Below are positions 11,090-19,771 of a DNA stretch of 64,000 nt, piece by piece. Under the pieces are notes generated by a model. The model was not told where the DNA came from. It was given only the letters and a program-made list of their open reading frames with translations, and searched no databases. The number at the start of each line of letters is the position of its first letter. Within the stretch, counting starts at the first letter, position 1. The translations under genes were made by a program, and so were the position numbers. This stretch comes from Rhodobacteraceae bacterium Alg238-R152. Its GTDB lineage: Bacteria > Pseudomonadota > Alphaproteobacteria > Rhodobacterales > Rhodobacteraceae. Location of the stretch: assembly GCA_900537125.1 (NCBI GenBank), contig UNRJ01000002.1, positions 62,001-126,000 of the forward strand, read 5' to 3'.

Positions 11090-12190
11090 CTACCGCACAA
11101 CAAACTCTGCGTGCAACGCACCCGCGGCTTTGATGCTTTTGAGGATGTCGATCATGTCACGCGGTGCCACGCCCAGCGCGTTTAACCCTTCGATCACCTC
11201 ACTCAGCGAGGTGCCCATCGGCACTTCAGCCAGACCAATGCCGTCGTCCTCGTCGATTTCCGCTTCGGTGCGCGGCACCACCACAGTTTCGCCATTTGCA
11301 AAGGGATTTGGCTGCACCACCAGCGGCGTTTCTTGAACCCGCAGCGTGAGACCACCCTGCGAAACCGCCACACGTGAAATACGCACATCATCTCCCATAA
11401 CAATGGTGCCAGAGCGTTGGTCCACAACCACCCGTGCCTTGCGTTCAGGCTCGACCAAAATGTTCTCAATCTGGCTAAGCGCATGAGCTGGAGAGGCTTG
11501 GTTGGTGCGATCGATGTCCACTTGAACCGTGCCCGCATCCAACATCAAGGCAACCCGGCGCCCATACCCCCGATTGATGGCTTCTTCAATCCGGTTGGCG
11601 GTTGTGAAATCTGGCTCCCGCAGCGCCAAACGCATATTGGTCAGAGTGGAAAAATCAAAGTCGATCTCTCGTTCGACTCGGGCTCCAGATGGAATCGACC
11701 CAGCGGTTGGCACACCTTTGACAACGCCTCCGGCGTCGCCTTCGGCTGCCACGCCCCCTGCGATCACCGCGCCCTGCGCAACTGCGTAGATCTCACCATC
11801 GGCAGCGTTCAGTGGTGTCATCACCAGAGTGCCACCCAACAAACTTTTGGCATCGCCAATGGCCGAAATTGTGACGTCCACTTTCCCGCCAGCGCGGGCA
11901 AATGGAGGTAGTGTCGCGGTGACGAACACCGCCGCCACATTTTTGGGACGCATATTCTCGCCGGTGATGTTCACTCCCAGACGCTCAAGAATATTGCCCA
12001 TAATTTCTTCGGTAAACGGTGCGTTCCGCAGACCGTCTCCGGTTCCGTTCAGGCCAACCACCAAACCGTAGCCAACCAGGTCATTGCCTCGTACACCGTC
12101 AAATTCTACCAGATCTTTGATCCGGATCGGCGCTGCTGATGCCATCACGGGCATCAGTACGAGGAGCAGTAGCATTCTTGCTAAGCCCAT
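11090..12190 (-). CDS. flgI: Flagellar P-ring protein precursor
   Basis: A 366-residue protein with a typical signal peptide (MGLARMLLLLVLMPVMASA), exported to the periplasm to form the P-ring bushing around the flagellar rod. Family landmarks are RIKDLVEFDGVRGNDLVGYGLVVGLNGTGD, NVAAVFVTATLPPFARAG and the C-terminal MIDILKSIKAAGALHAE. A GTG four codons upstream overlaps the flgL stop, but ATG 12190 has an AGGTGA ribosome site 8 bases before it and is preferred. It is the last gene of the flagellar block and is followed by the terminator. Confidence 0.96.
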   Translation of the reverse strand: MGLARMLLLLVLMPVMASAAPIRIKDLVEFDGVRGNDLVGYGLVVGLNGTGDGLRNAPFTEEIMGNILERLGVNITGENMRPKNVAAVFVTATLPPFARAGGKVDVTISAIGDAKSLLGGTLVMTPLNAADGEIYAVAQGAVIAGGVAAEGDAGGVVKGVPTAGSIPSGARVEREIDFDFSTLTNMRLALREPDFTTANRIEEAINRGYGRRVALMLDAGTVQVDIDRTNQASPAHALSQIENILVEPERKARVVVDQRSGTIVMGDDVRISRVAVSQGGLTLRVQETPLVVQPNPFANGETVVVPRTEAEIDEDDGIGLAEVPMGTSLSEVIEGLNALGVAPRDMIDILKSIKAAGALHAEFVVR

Positions 12191-12198
12191 GAGATCAT

Positions 12199-13209
12199 TC
12201 ACCTTACATAGTTTGCCAATGTGAGTTGAGAGAGACGGGCTGTGATTGTGTACACCATCTCCAGTTGCACCTGCACAGCCTGAAGCTTGCCAGCCACTTC
12301 GGTTTGATCAGCACCAATCAAATCACTCTGTGTCATCAACATTGAGCTACGCGACAGCGAATTCTCCGCCATCACATTCTCAACGCGTTCCTGATTGAAA
12401 CCCACGTCTGCCCGCACGCTGGTCAGGTTGTCCTGGCCAGTCAAAAGTCGCTCACCTGCGGTTTCCATCAGTTGCTTCTGCTCGTTGAGAGTCAGATTCA
12501 GCCCCGTATCCAGAGCCAGCGCTGCCAGCGCGGAGTCCCGCATGGCTTCGCGCAATTCCGTGCTGTCAGCCCGTACATTGAAGTCCGCTGATTGTGTGTC
12601 GCTCAGGCGCATTGGCGCCAAATCGTTGAGCGATCCGGCATATGCCCCGGTTTCAAATCCGCCCCCCGGTGCCATGAAATAATCATCCACAGCTGTCACA
12701 ATGTCGGCAATCGTGGCCGAGCCTGCCACCGCAGCGGAGATTTGGGCCATCATGGTATTTGAATCAACCAGTGCCGCGCCATCGGTCGCCGTGCCACCAA
12801 ATATGGACCGGTCTGCAACACGGCCATTCAGCGCGCTGACAATTGCGTCAAAATCATTGCGCGCGCTTTTGGCCACACTGACCACCGACGCGGACAATCC
12901 CGATTCAGACGCCGACAGCAAATCACGCCCCAGATCACCGGTAATGGTGTGGATTTGACCCAACGTTGCCTGCGCGGTTTCCAAGAACAGCGACGCATCT
13001 TTGGAGGCGATATCATAGCCTTCCAACACGGTCAGCTGGCGCTCGACACCGGCCAACATATTGAAATCCCCTCTCAAAGAGGCGGCCACATCTGCCTTGC
13101 GCCCTGAGCCCAGCTCATAGGCCAACCTATTGAGGTCTTGTTTGACCGCTGTGGTGCGGCGCGAATTCATCATATGGGACGCCATGTCCCCAATCGAAGT
13201 GATTGCCAT
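12199..13209 (-). CDS. flgL: Flagellar hook-associated protein 3 (hook-filament junction)
   Basis: A 336-residue flagellin-like protein; FlgL joins the hook-associated FlgK ring to the filament. The N-terminal helix (MASHMMNSRRTTAVKQDLNRL) and C-terminal helical region (LQAVQVQLEMVYTITARLSQLTLANYV) are the coiled-coil ends shared by flagellin and FlgL. It lacks a long variable centre, so it is not the filament flagellin. It lies 2 bases after flgK, and its stop falls inside the ribosome-site region of flgI. Confidence 0.88.
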   Translation of the reverse strand: MAITSIGDMASHMMNSRRTTAVKQDLNRLAYELGSGRKADVAASLRGDFNMLAGVERQLTVLEGYDIASKDASLFLETAQATLGQIHTITGDLGRDLLSASESGLSASVVSVAKSARNDFDAIVSALNGRVADRSIFGGTATDGAALVDSNTMMAQISAAVAGSATIADIVTAVDDYFMAPGGGFETGAYAGSLNDLAPMRLSDTQSADFNVRADSTELREAMRDSALAALALDTGLNLTLNEQKQLMETAGERLLTGQDNLTSVRADVGFNQERVENVMAENSLSRSSMLMTQSDLIGADQTEVAGKLQAVQVQLEMVYTITARLSQLTLANYVR

Positions 13210-13211
13210 TG

Positions 13212-14666
13212 TTACAGCCTCAGCAGTTCTTGCATCATTTCATCAACGGCCTGAATGAGCTTGGCATTGGCCGCATAAGATTGTTCCACGAGCATCAGCA
13301 TTTGCAGCTCTTGATCGGTGTCCACACCGTCAATCAGCTCCATCTCCTCAAGCGAGGTTAGGCGCGCGGAGGCAAACGCCATATCCTGATCGCTCTGCAC
13401 CCGAGCCCCGGAAATACTGGAGAGGAATTTGCCACTCATCTCGCTCATCGAGACCGCTTTGCTGCCAAATCCGCCAGAGACCGGAACCACCTGGTCCTGC
13501 ATCGCGTCCAGCATCCGATTTAGGTGGGTCGCGTCACCGGCATCGCCAGGTGCTGCCGCGCCCAATCCGTCCCGCAAGCGCCAAGTTTCCCCGGCGCCGC
13601 TCATATCAACAAGATTGTTGAGTTCAAGACGACCGGCCAGGCCAACTTCATTGGCGGCGGCAAATGCCCCGCCCGCATCGGTGAACAATCCTGCGTCACC
13701 AGGGGCCAATGTTGGATCCATCCCTGGATCTTGAAAGCGCTCGACAAGGTTGCGGGCCGCCGCATCCAAATCCGCCTGCGCCTGCACGCCAAATTCATCG
13801 CGGACCGCAAACTGCGCTCCTATGGCGCCACCGGACAATGCACCTTTCTGACTGTCGATTCGCATCGGATAGCCGTTGATGGTGACGCCCCCCAAGAGAC
13901 CATTGGCCTCGGTCATATGTGGCTCAACCGTGCCCACTTCGGTAAATTCAATGGTGGCGGCTTTGCCATCCAACAGCACCGCACCGTTGGTGGTGTAAAG
14001 CGCCATCCCGCCCCGATCACGCGGCGTCATGCGCACGGGCACCAGCTCGCCAATCTGATCGACCAACACCTGTCGCTGATCTTCCAGTGAAGCGGTTTCA
14101 TGTCCTTGGTTGATCGCCAGAGAAATTTTGCGATTGACCTCTTCGGTCTGTTTGAGCAGCCCATTGAGGTCATCGATCATAGTGCCGATATTGGTATCCG
14201 CTTCGGTCCGCATTTTCTGAATGCCATCAGAAGCCTCATTAAATGCATCCGCAATCCGACTCGCATCTTGAGACACGTTGGCCAGGCGAATGTCGCTGTC
14301 CGGCGCACCCGTTGCCATGGCCAACGAGCTTTCGAACGTCGCCATAACACCGGACAAGCTGGTCGGGCTTTCCGGCGTGCCCACCAGGCTTTCTAAACGG
14401 TTATAAAAAGAGTTGGTGCCCGCAGCCAAGGCCGTACCAGCATCCGCAAGACGACGTTCAGCGATGGTCACCGGGTTCACGTTGCGAGACGTGCCCTCCA
14501 GCTTCACACCACCGGAATAGCCGTACAGCGCGGCGGACTGATTGAGGGACCGCCGCCCATAACCTTCGGTCATGGCATTGGAGATGTTGGAAGACACCAC
14601 CTCTGCCCGGCGCGCGGAGGCCGTGAGTCCAGTCAGTGCATTGGACAGAGCGCTTGAAATGCTCAT
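13212..14666 (-). CDS. flgK: Flagellar hook-associated protein 1
   Basis: A 484-residue protein beginning MSISSALSNALTGLTASARR, the rod/hook/HAP N-terminal signature with the NISNAMTEGYGRRS motif, and ending with the conserved C-terminal helix LMLVEQSYAANAKLIQAVDEMMQELLRL. FlgK forms the first hook-filament junction ring. It is shorter than the enteric protein (about 550) but normal for alphaproteobacteria. It is flanked by flgE upstream and flgL downstream in the classic order. Confidence 0.93.
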   Translation of the reverse strand: MSISSALSNALTGLTASARRAEVVSSNISNAMTEGYGRRSLNQSAALYGYSGGVKLEGTSRNVNPVTIAERRLADAGTALAAGTNSFYNRLESLVGTPESPTSLSGVMATFESSLAMATGAPDSDIRLANVSQDASRIADAFNEASDGIQKMRTEADTNIGTMIDDLNGLLKQTEEVNRKISLAINQGHETASLEDQRQVLVDQIGELVPVRMTPRDRGGMALYTTNGAVLLDGKAATIEFTEVGTVEPHMTEANGLLGGVTINGYPMRIDSQKGALSGGAIGAQFAVRDEFGVQAQADLDAAARNLVERFQDPGMDPTLAPGDAGLFTDAGGAFAAANEVGLAGRLELNNLVDMSGAGETWRLRDGLGAAAPGDAGDATHLNRMLDAMQDQVVPVSGGFGSKAVSMSEMSGKFLSSISGARVQSDQDMAFASARLTSLEEMELIDGVDTDQELQMLMLVEQSYAANAKLIQAVDEMMQELLRL

Positions 14667-14706
14667 GCTTATCCTTTCCGGCGTGTTACGGCCTCGGCGC
14701 GGTTAT

Positions 14707-16014
14707 TTAGCGTTTGATGTTTGTGGTTTCTTGCAGCATCTCATCCACGGTCTGAATGACCTTGGCGTTGGTGCTGTAGGCCCGTTGAGTCTGGATCATA
14801 TCCGTCAACTCTCGGGCAACATCGGTGGCTGATTCTTCGCGAACATAAGACAGCAGTTCACCGGAAGGTCCGGTACCCGCATCCCACATAAAGTAGGGTC
14901 CGCTTTCATTGGAGGGTACGTAAGTTTGGAAATCCAAAGAGATACCCATTCCGTTGGGGTTGGGCACATCTACCAGCGGAATTTGCGCAATAGTCCGTGT
15001 AATTCCAGTATCAAAATAGGCGTGCACATAGCCGTTGCTATCCACTTCGACGGAGGTCATGGACCCCACCGGTGCGCCATCTTTGTCGATGTTCAACGGC
15101 GCATAGCTATCGCCCAGCTGGCTCATGCCACCTTCGGTGCCAATCATGCCGATATTGAACTCCAACGGACCACCAGCCACGTTTAGAATCGCGCTCCCAG
15201 TCAACGGATCATAGGCGCCGCCCGGAGGATTGGACACCACGGCCTGAAGCAGACCACCGGTTGTACGACCGTCATCAAATGTCATTGTGTAGTCGCCAAT
15301 GATAGCACCACCAGAAGCAGAATCTCGGATCACCATCTGCCATTCATTTGACGCGCCAGCACCTGGCACGGTTGGCGTAAACTCAATGCTCAAAGTTTCG
15401 GCCTGACCAAGGTTACCGTGATACTCAATGCTCAAGGTTTCCACGTCCCCAGCAGCACCGGCCACAGTGGAGGTCGCTGGCAGGTTTACACCCAGATCAA
15501 CAGACGTGGTCGGAGAGCCAACCAACTGAGACGTCAAAAGGCGCACGGGGCTGAGACCGGTGTCGGTATCACGCGGATAGTTCGGAATGCTGCCGTCAGC
15601 AGCAGCCGGCCAGCCCATCAAAGCCAAACCACCTTCTGACACCAAGTACCCATCCGCATCTGGACGGAAGGAGCCGGTTGTGGCCAGCATCATTGGCGGG
15701 CTTGTATCACCTGCCTTGATGGCCGTCGCCGCGGTCACAGGCAAAAAGCCGCGCCCACGTACCGCCAGATCGGTTGGGTTTGTTGTTGGCGTCAAAGAGC
15801 CGCCCTCATCGATCAACCGTCGAGAGGTCGCCTGCACACCACCGGCGGAGTACTTACCGCCTTTGGCGCCGGTCACCATCGATTGAAAATCAGTGTCTAC
15901 TCGGCGGTAACCGTAGGTCGCAGAGTTCGCAATGTTGTCTGAAATGGTCGCCAAACGGGTGGCATTGGCATTGAGCCCGGCCACTCCGGCATTAAGCGAA
16001 GAGGAAATCGACAT
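14707..16014 (-). CDS. flgE: Flagellar hook protein
   Basis: A 435-residue protein. The N-terminus (MSISSSLNAGVAGLNANATR, then NIANSATYGYRR) and C-terminus (ELTDMIQTQRAYSTNAKVIQTVDEML) are the conserved axial-protein ends, with a hook-type D1/D2 region between. FlgE polymerises into the universal joint outside the outer membrane. A CtrA-like site lies about 60 bases upstream (16073-16087), suggesting flgE may have its own promoter besides read-through from motB. Confidence 0.93.
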   Translation of the reverse strand: MSISSSLNAGVAGLNANATRLATISDNIANSATYGYRRVDTDFQSMVTGAKGGKYSAGGVQATSRRLIDEGGSLTPTTNPTDLAVRGRGFLPVTAATAIKAGDTSPPMMLATTGSFRPDADGYLVSEGGLALMGWPAAADGSIPNYPRDTDTGLSPVRLLTSQLVGSPTTSVDLGVNLPATSTVAGAAGDVETLSIEYHGNLGQAETLSIEFTPTVPGAGASNEWQMVIRDSASGGAIIGDYTMTFDDGRTTGGLLQAVVSNPPGGAYDPLTGSAILNVAGGPLEFNIGMIGTEGGMSQLGDSYAPLNIDKDGAPVGSMTSVEVDSNGYVHAYFDTGITRTIAQIPLVDVPNPNGMGISLDFQTYVPSNESGPYFMWDAGTGPSGELLSYVREESATDVARELTDMIQTQRAYSTNAKVIQTVDEMLQETTNIKR

Positions 16015-16072
16015 GGTACGCCTTTCTGCTGTATCAATTCGTTCGTCGTCTGCTGTGTTACGACATCCGGAA

Positions 16073-16087
16073 TTAACAGCGGCCTAA
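16073..16087. promoter_or_regulatory. Candidate CtrA-type site upstream of flgE
   Basis: On the minus strand the sequence reads TTAG-N7-TTAA, one mismatch from the TTAA-N7-TTAA consensus of the alphaproteobacterial regulator CtrA, which controls flagellar genes in Rhodobacterales. It is 59 bases upstream of the flgE start. One mismatched site in a short gap is weak evidence. Confidence 0.35.
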
Positions 16088-16113
16088 CGGCGTACCATAT
16101 TTCCCCTTCTTAC

Positions 16114-16944
16114 TTAGCGATCCGATCTCAGAAGAATGATCTCAATGCGGTTGTTCCGCAGGTCACGCGGCACATTTGAAACCAATTCCCGGTCCGCATG
16201 GCCCGTCACCCGTGCCACCCGTTCTGTCTGCAAACCGTATGTTTCCATCAACTTACGCAGCTCATTGGCCCGAATCGAGGACAGCTGCCAACTGGTGTTC
16301 TCTTTGACGGTGATCACATTGGTACGCACATGTCCTTCCACAGCCACGCGGTTGGTCACCATGTTGGACACTTCCGCCAACACTTTGGCCAAATCCACAA
16401 GGATCGGCATAGGCACAGCACTCCTCGGCTTGAACAAACGCTCAGATTCGGAATCAAAGATTTCGATCACCAGCCCTTCGTCTGTCAGACGCGTGACAAC
16501 ATGCTTCAACACATTGTCCGCCAACAGGCTCTCGCCGCCGCCACCAATGAGCATGTCCTCAACTTTGGCAAACTCAGCGTCATCTTTACCACTGCCAGGC
16601 TGCTGAAATTCAACAGGATCCGGATTGTCCTTGAGCGCCGTTGGCAAACCACCAACACCGGTGTGCGACAAGATATTATGTTCCTGCACACTGGTACCGC
16701 CAAACATGGCGTTGCCGCCCCCGGACACCTTGTTCAACGGCACTGTTGGACTGAAGAATTCTGCAATTCCCAGCCGTTGTTGTTCTGTTGTCGCGTTGAT
16801 CAGCCACATCAGCAAAAAGAATGCCATCATCGCGGTCACAAAATCCGCGTATGCAATTTTCCACGCCCCACCGTGGTGTCCGCCGCCTGCGATGACCTTC
16901 TTACGTTTTATGATCACCGGAGCAACGTTGGATTTATTAGCCAT
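16114..16944 (-). CDS. motB: Flagellar motor stator protein
   Basis: A 276-residue stator subunit. The single membrane helix carries the proton-binding aspartate D34 (IAYADFVTAMMAFFLLMWLI) after a basic KRKK stretch. The C-terminal OmpA-like peptidoglycan-binding domain contains GHVRTN, LSSIRANELRKLM and GHADRELVSNVPRDLRNNRIEI. ATG 16944 with an AAGGTGA ribosome site 5 bases upstream is preferred over a GTG three codons earlier that sits within that site. It is the first gene of the flagellar block; motA is not in this window. Confidence 0.93.
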   Translation of the reverse strand: MANKSNVAPVIIKRKKVIAGGGHHGGAWKIAYADFVTAMMAFFLLMWLINATTEQQRLGIAEFFSPTVPLNKVSGGGNAMFGGTSVQEHNILSHTGVGGLPTALKDNPDPVEFQQPGSGKDDAEFAKVEDMLIGGGGESLLADNVLKHVVTRLTDEGLVIEIFDSESERLFKPRSAVPMPILVDLAKVLAEVSNMVTNRVAVEGHVRTNVITVKENTSWQLSSIRANELRKLMETYGLQTERVARVTGHADRELVSNVPRDLRNNRIEIILLRSDR

Positions 16945-17029
16945 CACCGTCACCTTTTTCTCACCCTGACGACGACACCTAATGGGCAGCTCTTACTTCT
17001 GCCTTAACATATGGAATACATGAGAAATT

Positions 17030-17761
17030 TTAGAGATTATCTCGTTTCGAAACTGGCGTAGAATCTACCATAGATGCGCTCAAAATTTGCATAAAATCAC
17101 GTCGTTCCAAACCGGCCTCGATCACCGGTCCGATTGTCACGTCGACAGTACCAGGAAACTTGAGCCAACTGCCGTGCGGCCAGACTTTCCCGGAGTTCAA
17201 GCGGACCGGCACCGCTGGCACTCCGGCGAGTTGATAAAGAACGCCAACCCCGGCCTGCAGTTGCGCATGCTCTTGGCGGCGGGTCCCGCTAGGGAAAATC
17301 ACCAGCCTTCGCCCTTCTTTGACAGCCTGAACCCCCGCGCGAAACCCTTCGCGCATCGCCACCCCACTTATGCTTGTCTCGACAGGAATATGTCCAAACT
17401 TTCGCATGACCGGACCAATCACCGGATAGGTGAAGATTGGCTTCTTGGCGTACATTACGGGCCGATCCAACAGGACCTGGAAAAACAACGTTTCCCAAGT
17501 GCTCTCATGTTGGGACGCGAGCAACACCGGCCCGTCGGGAAGATTTTCGTGCCCGCGCATGCGTACGCGGATGCCACAGACCACACGCAACAGCCAAAGC
17601 TGCACCCAAAGATAACGATCAGCAAGCGCATAGACCGCTGACCGTGGCCCGCGAAGGACAGGCCACAGAAGTAAAAACGGCACCGCTGCAATACCAGCCA
17701 ACCCATAAAACAACAGGCTCCGCACAAAGACGATCGGATGAGTGTGTTGCACTCTATGCAT
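17030..17761 (-). CDS. plsC: 1-acyl-sn-glycerol-3-phosphate acyltransferase
   Basis: A 243-residue inner-membrane acyltransferase that adds the second acyl chain to make phosphatidic acid. Blocks seen: ASQHESTWETLFF (motif I, H85 with glutamate rather than aspartate five residues on), the FPSGTRR block (motif III) and VPVRLNSGKVWP (motif IV). The first 35 residues are hydrophobic. ATG 17761 is chosen; a TTG four codons upstream extends the frame. It is transcribed like the flagellar genes but separated from motB by 85 bases, and is divergent from tamA. Confidence 0.88.
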   Translation of the reverse strand: MHRVQHTHPIVFVRSLLFYGLAGIAAVPFLLLWPVLRGPRSAVYALADRYLWVQLWLLRVVCGIRVRMRGHENLPDGPVLLASQHESTWETLFFQVLLDRPVMYAKKPIFTYPVIGPVMRKFGHIPVETSISGVAMREGFRAGVQAVKEGRRLVIFPSGTRRQEHAQLQAGVGVLYQLAGVPAVPVRLNSGKVWPHGSWLKFPGTVDVTIGPVIEAGLERRDFMQILSASMVDSTPVSKRDNL

Positions 17762-17947
17762 AATAATTCTCAAGATAATGTGCTTCAGTCATACGCGGCC
17801 ACGGGCGTTTTGCATAGCGCGCTATCGCCGATCCAATGCGAAGTTTTCGTTTGCCATATGGCCACGGAGTCATGCTTGGTCTAGGCTGCCCAAAAAGGGA
17901 CCGCTTTCTGCCAGCAGTCCAAGCATTTTGATGAGTTTTTGTCGCGC

Positions 17948-19771
17948 ATGGGGGATGCCTTGCAAACAGGCGCACGATGGGTCCATTTTTCGGTCAAAGC
18001 AGCAGCGCTGATCACAGCGCTCTGCCTAGGGTTTGCGCTGCCAGCGCAGGCGCTAGACGTTCAGTTGAACATCGCAAACGGCGACGAAGCGCTGCAAGAA
18101 CGCTTGCTGGCCGCAACTTTGGTCAGCGCTGCACAGGAAGAAGGCAGCACCGATGCACAAGACATCATCGCTGCGGCGCAATCCGATTACCGCCGCTTGG
18201 TCAGTACGCTATACTCACTTGGCCATTTCAGCCCCAAAATCTCCATTCGTGTGGACGGGCAAGAAGCTCAAAACATCTCGCCTTTTGCCAGCAAATCAAC
18301 GGTCAATCGGGTCGTCTACCAAATTGATCCCGGCCCCGACTTTCATTTCGGAAGAACCGAAATCGCCCCCATTGTACCTGCAACGGAGCTGCCTGAAGGT
18401 TTCGCGCCAAACCAACCTGCCAGCTTGCCGGAGATCTCAAACGCCGCCCGTGCGGGAGTGGATGGCTGGCGTGACGAAGGCCACGCCAAAGCCAAAGTGA
18501 GCGATCAAGGCATCACCGCCGATCATAAAAAGGCCACGTTGGACGTCGATCTGACCATGGACCCGGGGCCAAAACTGACCTTTGGCAAATTAATCTACAA
18601 AGACCAATCCAACGTCCGCCCTGAGCGCGTGCATGAAATTGCCGACCTGCCAACCGGAGCCACCTTCAGCCCACAAACTGTGGCCCAAGTTTCGGCCCGC
18701 CTACGGCGCACCGAAACCTTCCGCACCGTGGACCTGCGAGAAGCTGACGAGCCCAACCCGGATGGTTCTTTGGACATGGAACTGGCTTTGGTGGACAACC
18801 CGCCCCGACGGTTTGGCTTTGGTGCCGAACTGGAAAGCCGCGACGGTTTGAGCCTGTCGGCCTATTGGCTACACCGCAACCTGCGCGGCGGCGCCGAAAA
18901 CCTGCGCTTTGATTTTTCCATCGAGAACCTTGGCGCCCAAAACAGTGGTGTCAATTACCGCCTTGGCACGCTCTACACCCGTCCGGCGACCTTTGGCTCC
19001 AATACCGCGCTCACGTTGGGGGCGGAACTCAAACAAGAAGACGAAGACCTCTACTGGCTGCGCCAGCTTTCTGTGGTTGCGGGTGTCAAAACCATCCACT
19101 CAGAGCGTTTTGAAACATCCGCAGGCCTGGGTCTCTTCTTCTCAGACGTGGACGACAATTACGGAAAACGTAAGCTGCATCTCATTGGTGTGCCGGTGAC
19201 CACCAAAATGGATCGGCGTGACAATATCGCCAACCCCACACGCGGCTATTATGTCGAAGGCAACGCCTTCCCCTATTTTGGATTTGCCGAAGCTGACAGC
19301 GCCCTGTACCTGAAAGGTGACCTACGCGGCTATCGCGGGTTTGGCGCGGACAACGGATTCATCGCCGCAGGGCGCCTGCAATTTGGCACCATCCTCGGGC
19401 CAGAAATCCGCAACACCCCGCCGGACCTGTTATTTTACTCAGGCGGCGGTGGCACGGTTCGTGGTCAACCCTATCAGTCCAACTTTGTCACCGTGAATGG
19501 CGTGGACAGCGGCGGCCTGTCCTTCTTGGGCCTGTCCGGCGAAATGCGCGTGAAAATCAACAGTCACTTCTCTGCTGTGGCCTTTTATGATGCTGGTTTT
19601 GTGGGGGAGAAATCCGATTTCAGCGGCGATGGAAATTGGCACTCCGGTGCTGGTCTTGGCGTGCGCTACAACACCGGTTTTGGCCCGCTGCGGCTTGATC
19701 TCGCCACGCCGGTCAACGGCGACACCGGCGACGGCCTGCAACTCTACATCGGGATTGGACACGCGTACTGA
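17948..19771 (+). CDS. tamA: Autotransporter/translocation assembly module outer-membrane protein
   Basis: A 607-residue Omp85-superfamily protein. A signal peptide ends at ALPAQA; POTRA-like repeats follow (VVYQIDPGPDFHFGRTEI, then DVDLTMDPGPKLTFGKL), then a 16-strand barrel containing GGAENLRFDFS, TKMDRRDNIANPTRGYYVEG, FYSGGGGTVRGQPYQS and ending IGIGHAY. The VRGQPY lid-lock element is characteristic. The start is ATG 17948 (a TTG lies three codons upstream). It overlaps tamB by one base (TGATG), so the TAM pair is translationally coupled. It works with TamB in outer-membrane protein insertion and lipid transport. Confidence 0.93.
   Translation: MGDALQTGARWVHFSVKAAALITALCLGFALPAQALDVQLNIANGDEALQERLLAATLVSAAQEEGSTDAQDIIAAAQSDYRRLVSTLYSLGHFSPKISIRVDGQEAQNISPFASKSTVNRVVYQIDPGPDFHFGRTEIAPIVPATELPEGFAPNQPASLPEISNAARAGVDGWRDEGHAKAKVSDQGITADHKKATLDVDLTMDPGPKLTFGKLIYKDQSNVRPERVHEIADLPTGATFSPQTVAQVSARLRRTETFRTVDLREADEPNPDGSLDMELALVDNPPRRFGFGAELESRDGLSLSAYWLHRNLRGGAENLRFDFSIENLGAQNSGVNYRLGTLYTRPATFGSNTALTLGAELKQEDEDLYWLRQLSVVAGVKTIHSERFETSAGLGLFFSDVDDNYGKRKLHLIGVPVTTKMDRRDNIANPTRGYYVEGNAFPYFGFAEADSALYLKGDLRGYRGFGADNGFIAAGRLQFGTILGPEIRNTPPDLLFYSGGGGTVRGQPYQSNFVTVNGVDSGGLSFLGLSGEMRVKINSHFSAVAFYDAGFVGEKSDFSGDGNWHSGAGLGVRYNTGFGPLRLDLATPVNGDTGDGLQLYIGIGHAY

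Noticed and set aside
17814..17825. 12-bp perfect palindrome ATAGCG/CGCTAT between plsC and tamA
   Set aside because: Short palindromes of this size are expected by chance in 64 kb, no regulator is encoded nearby, and it does not recur at other promoters in the window.
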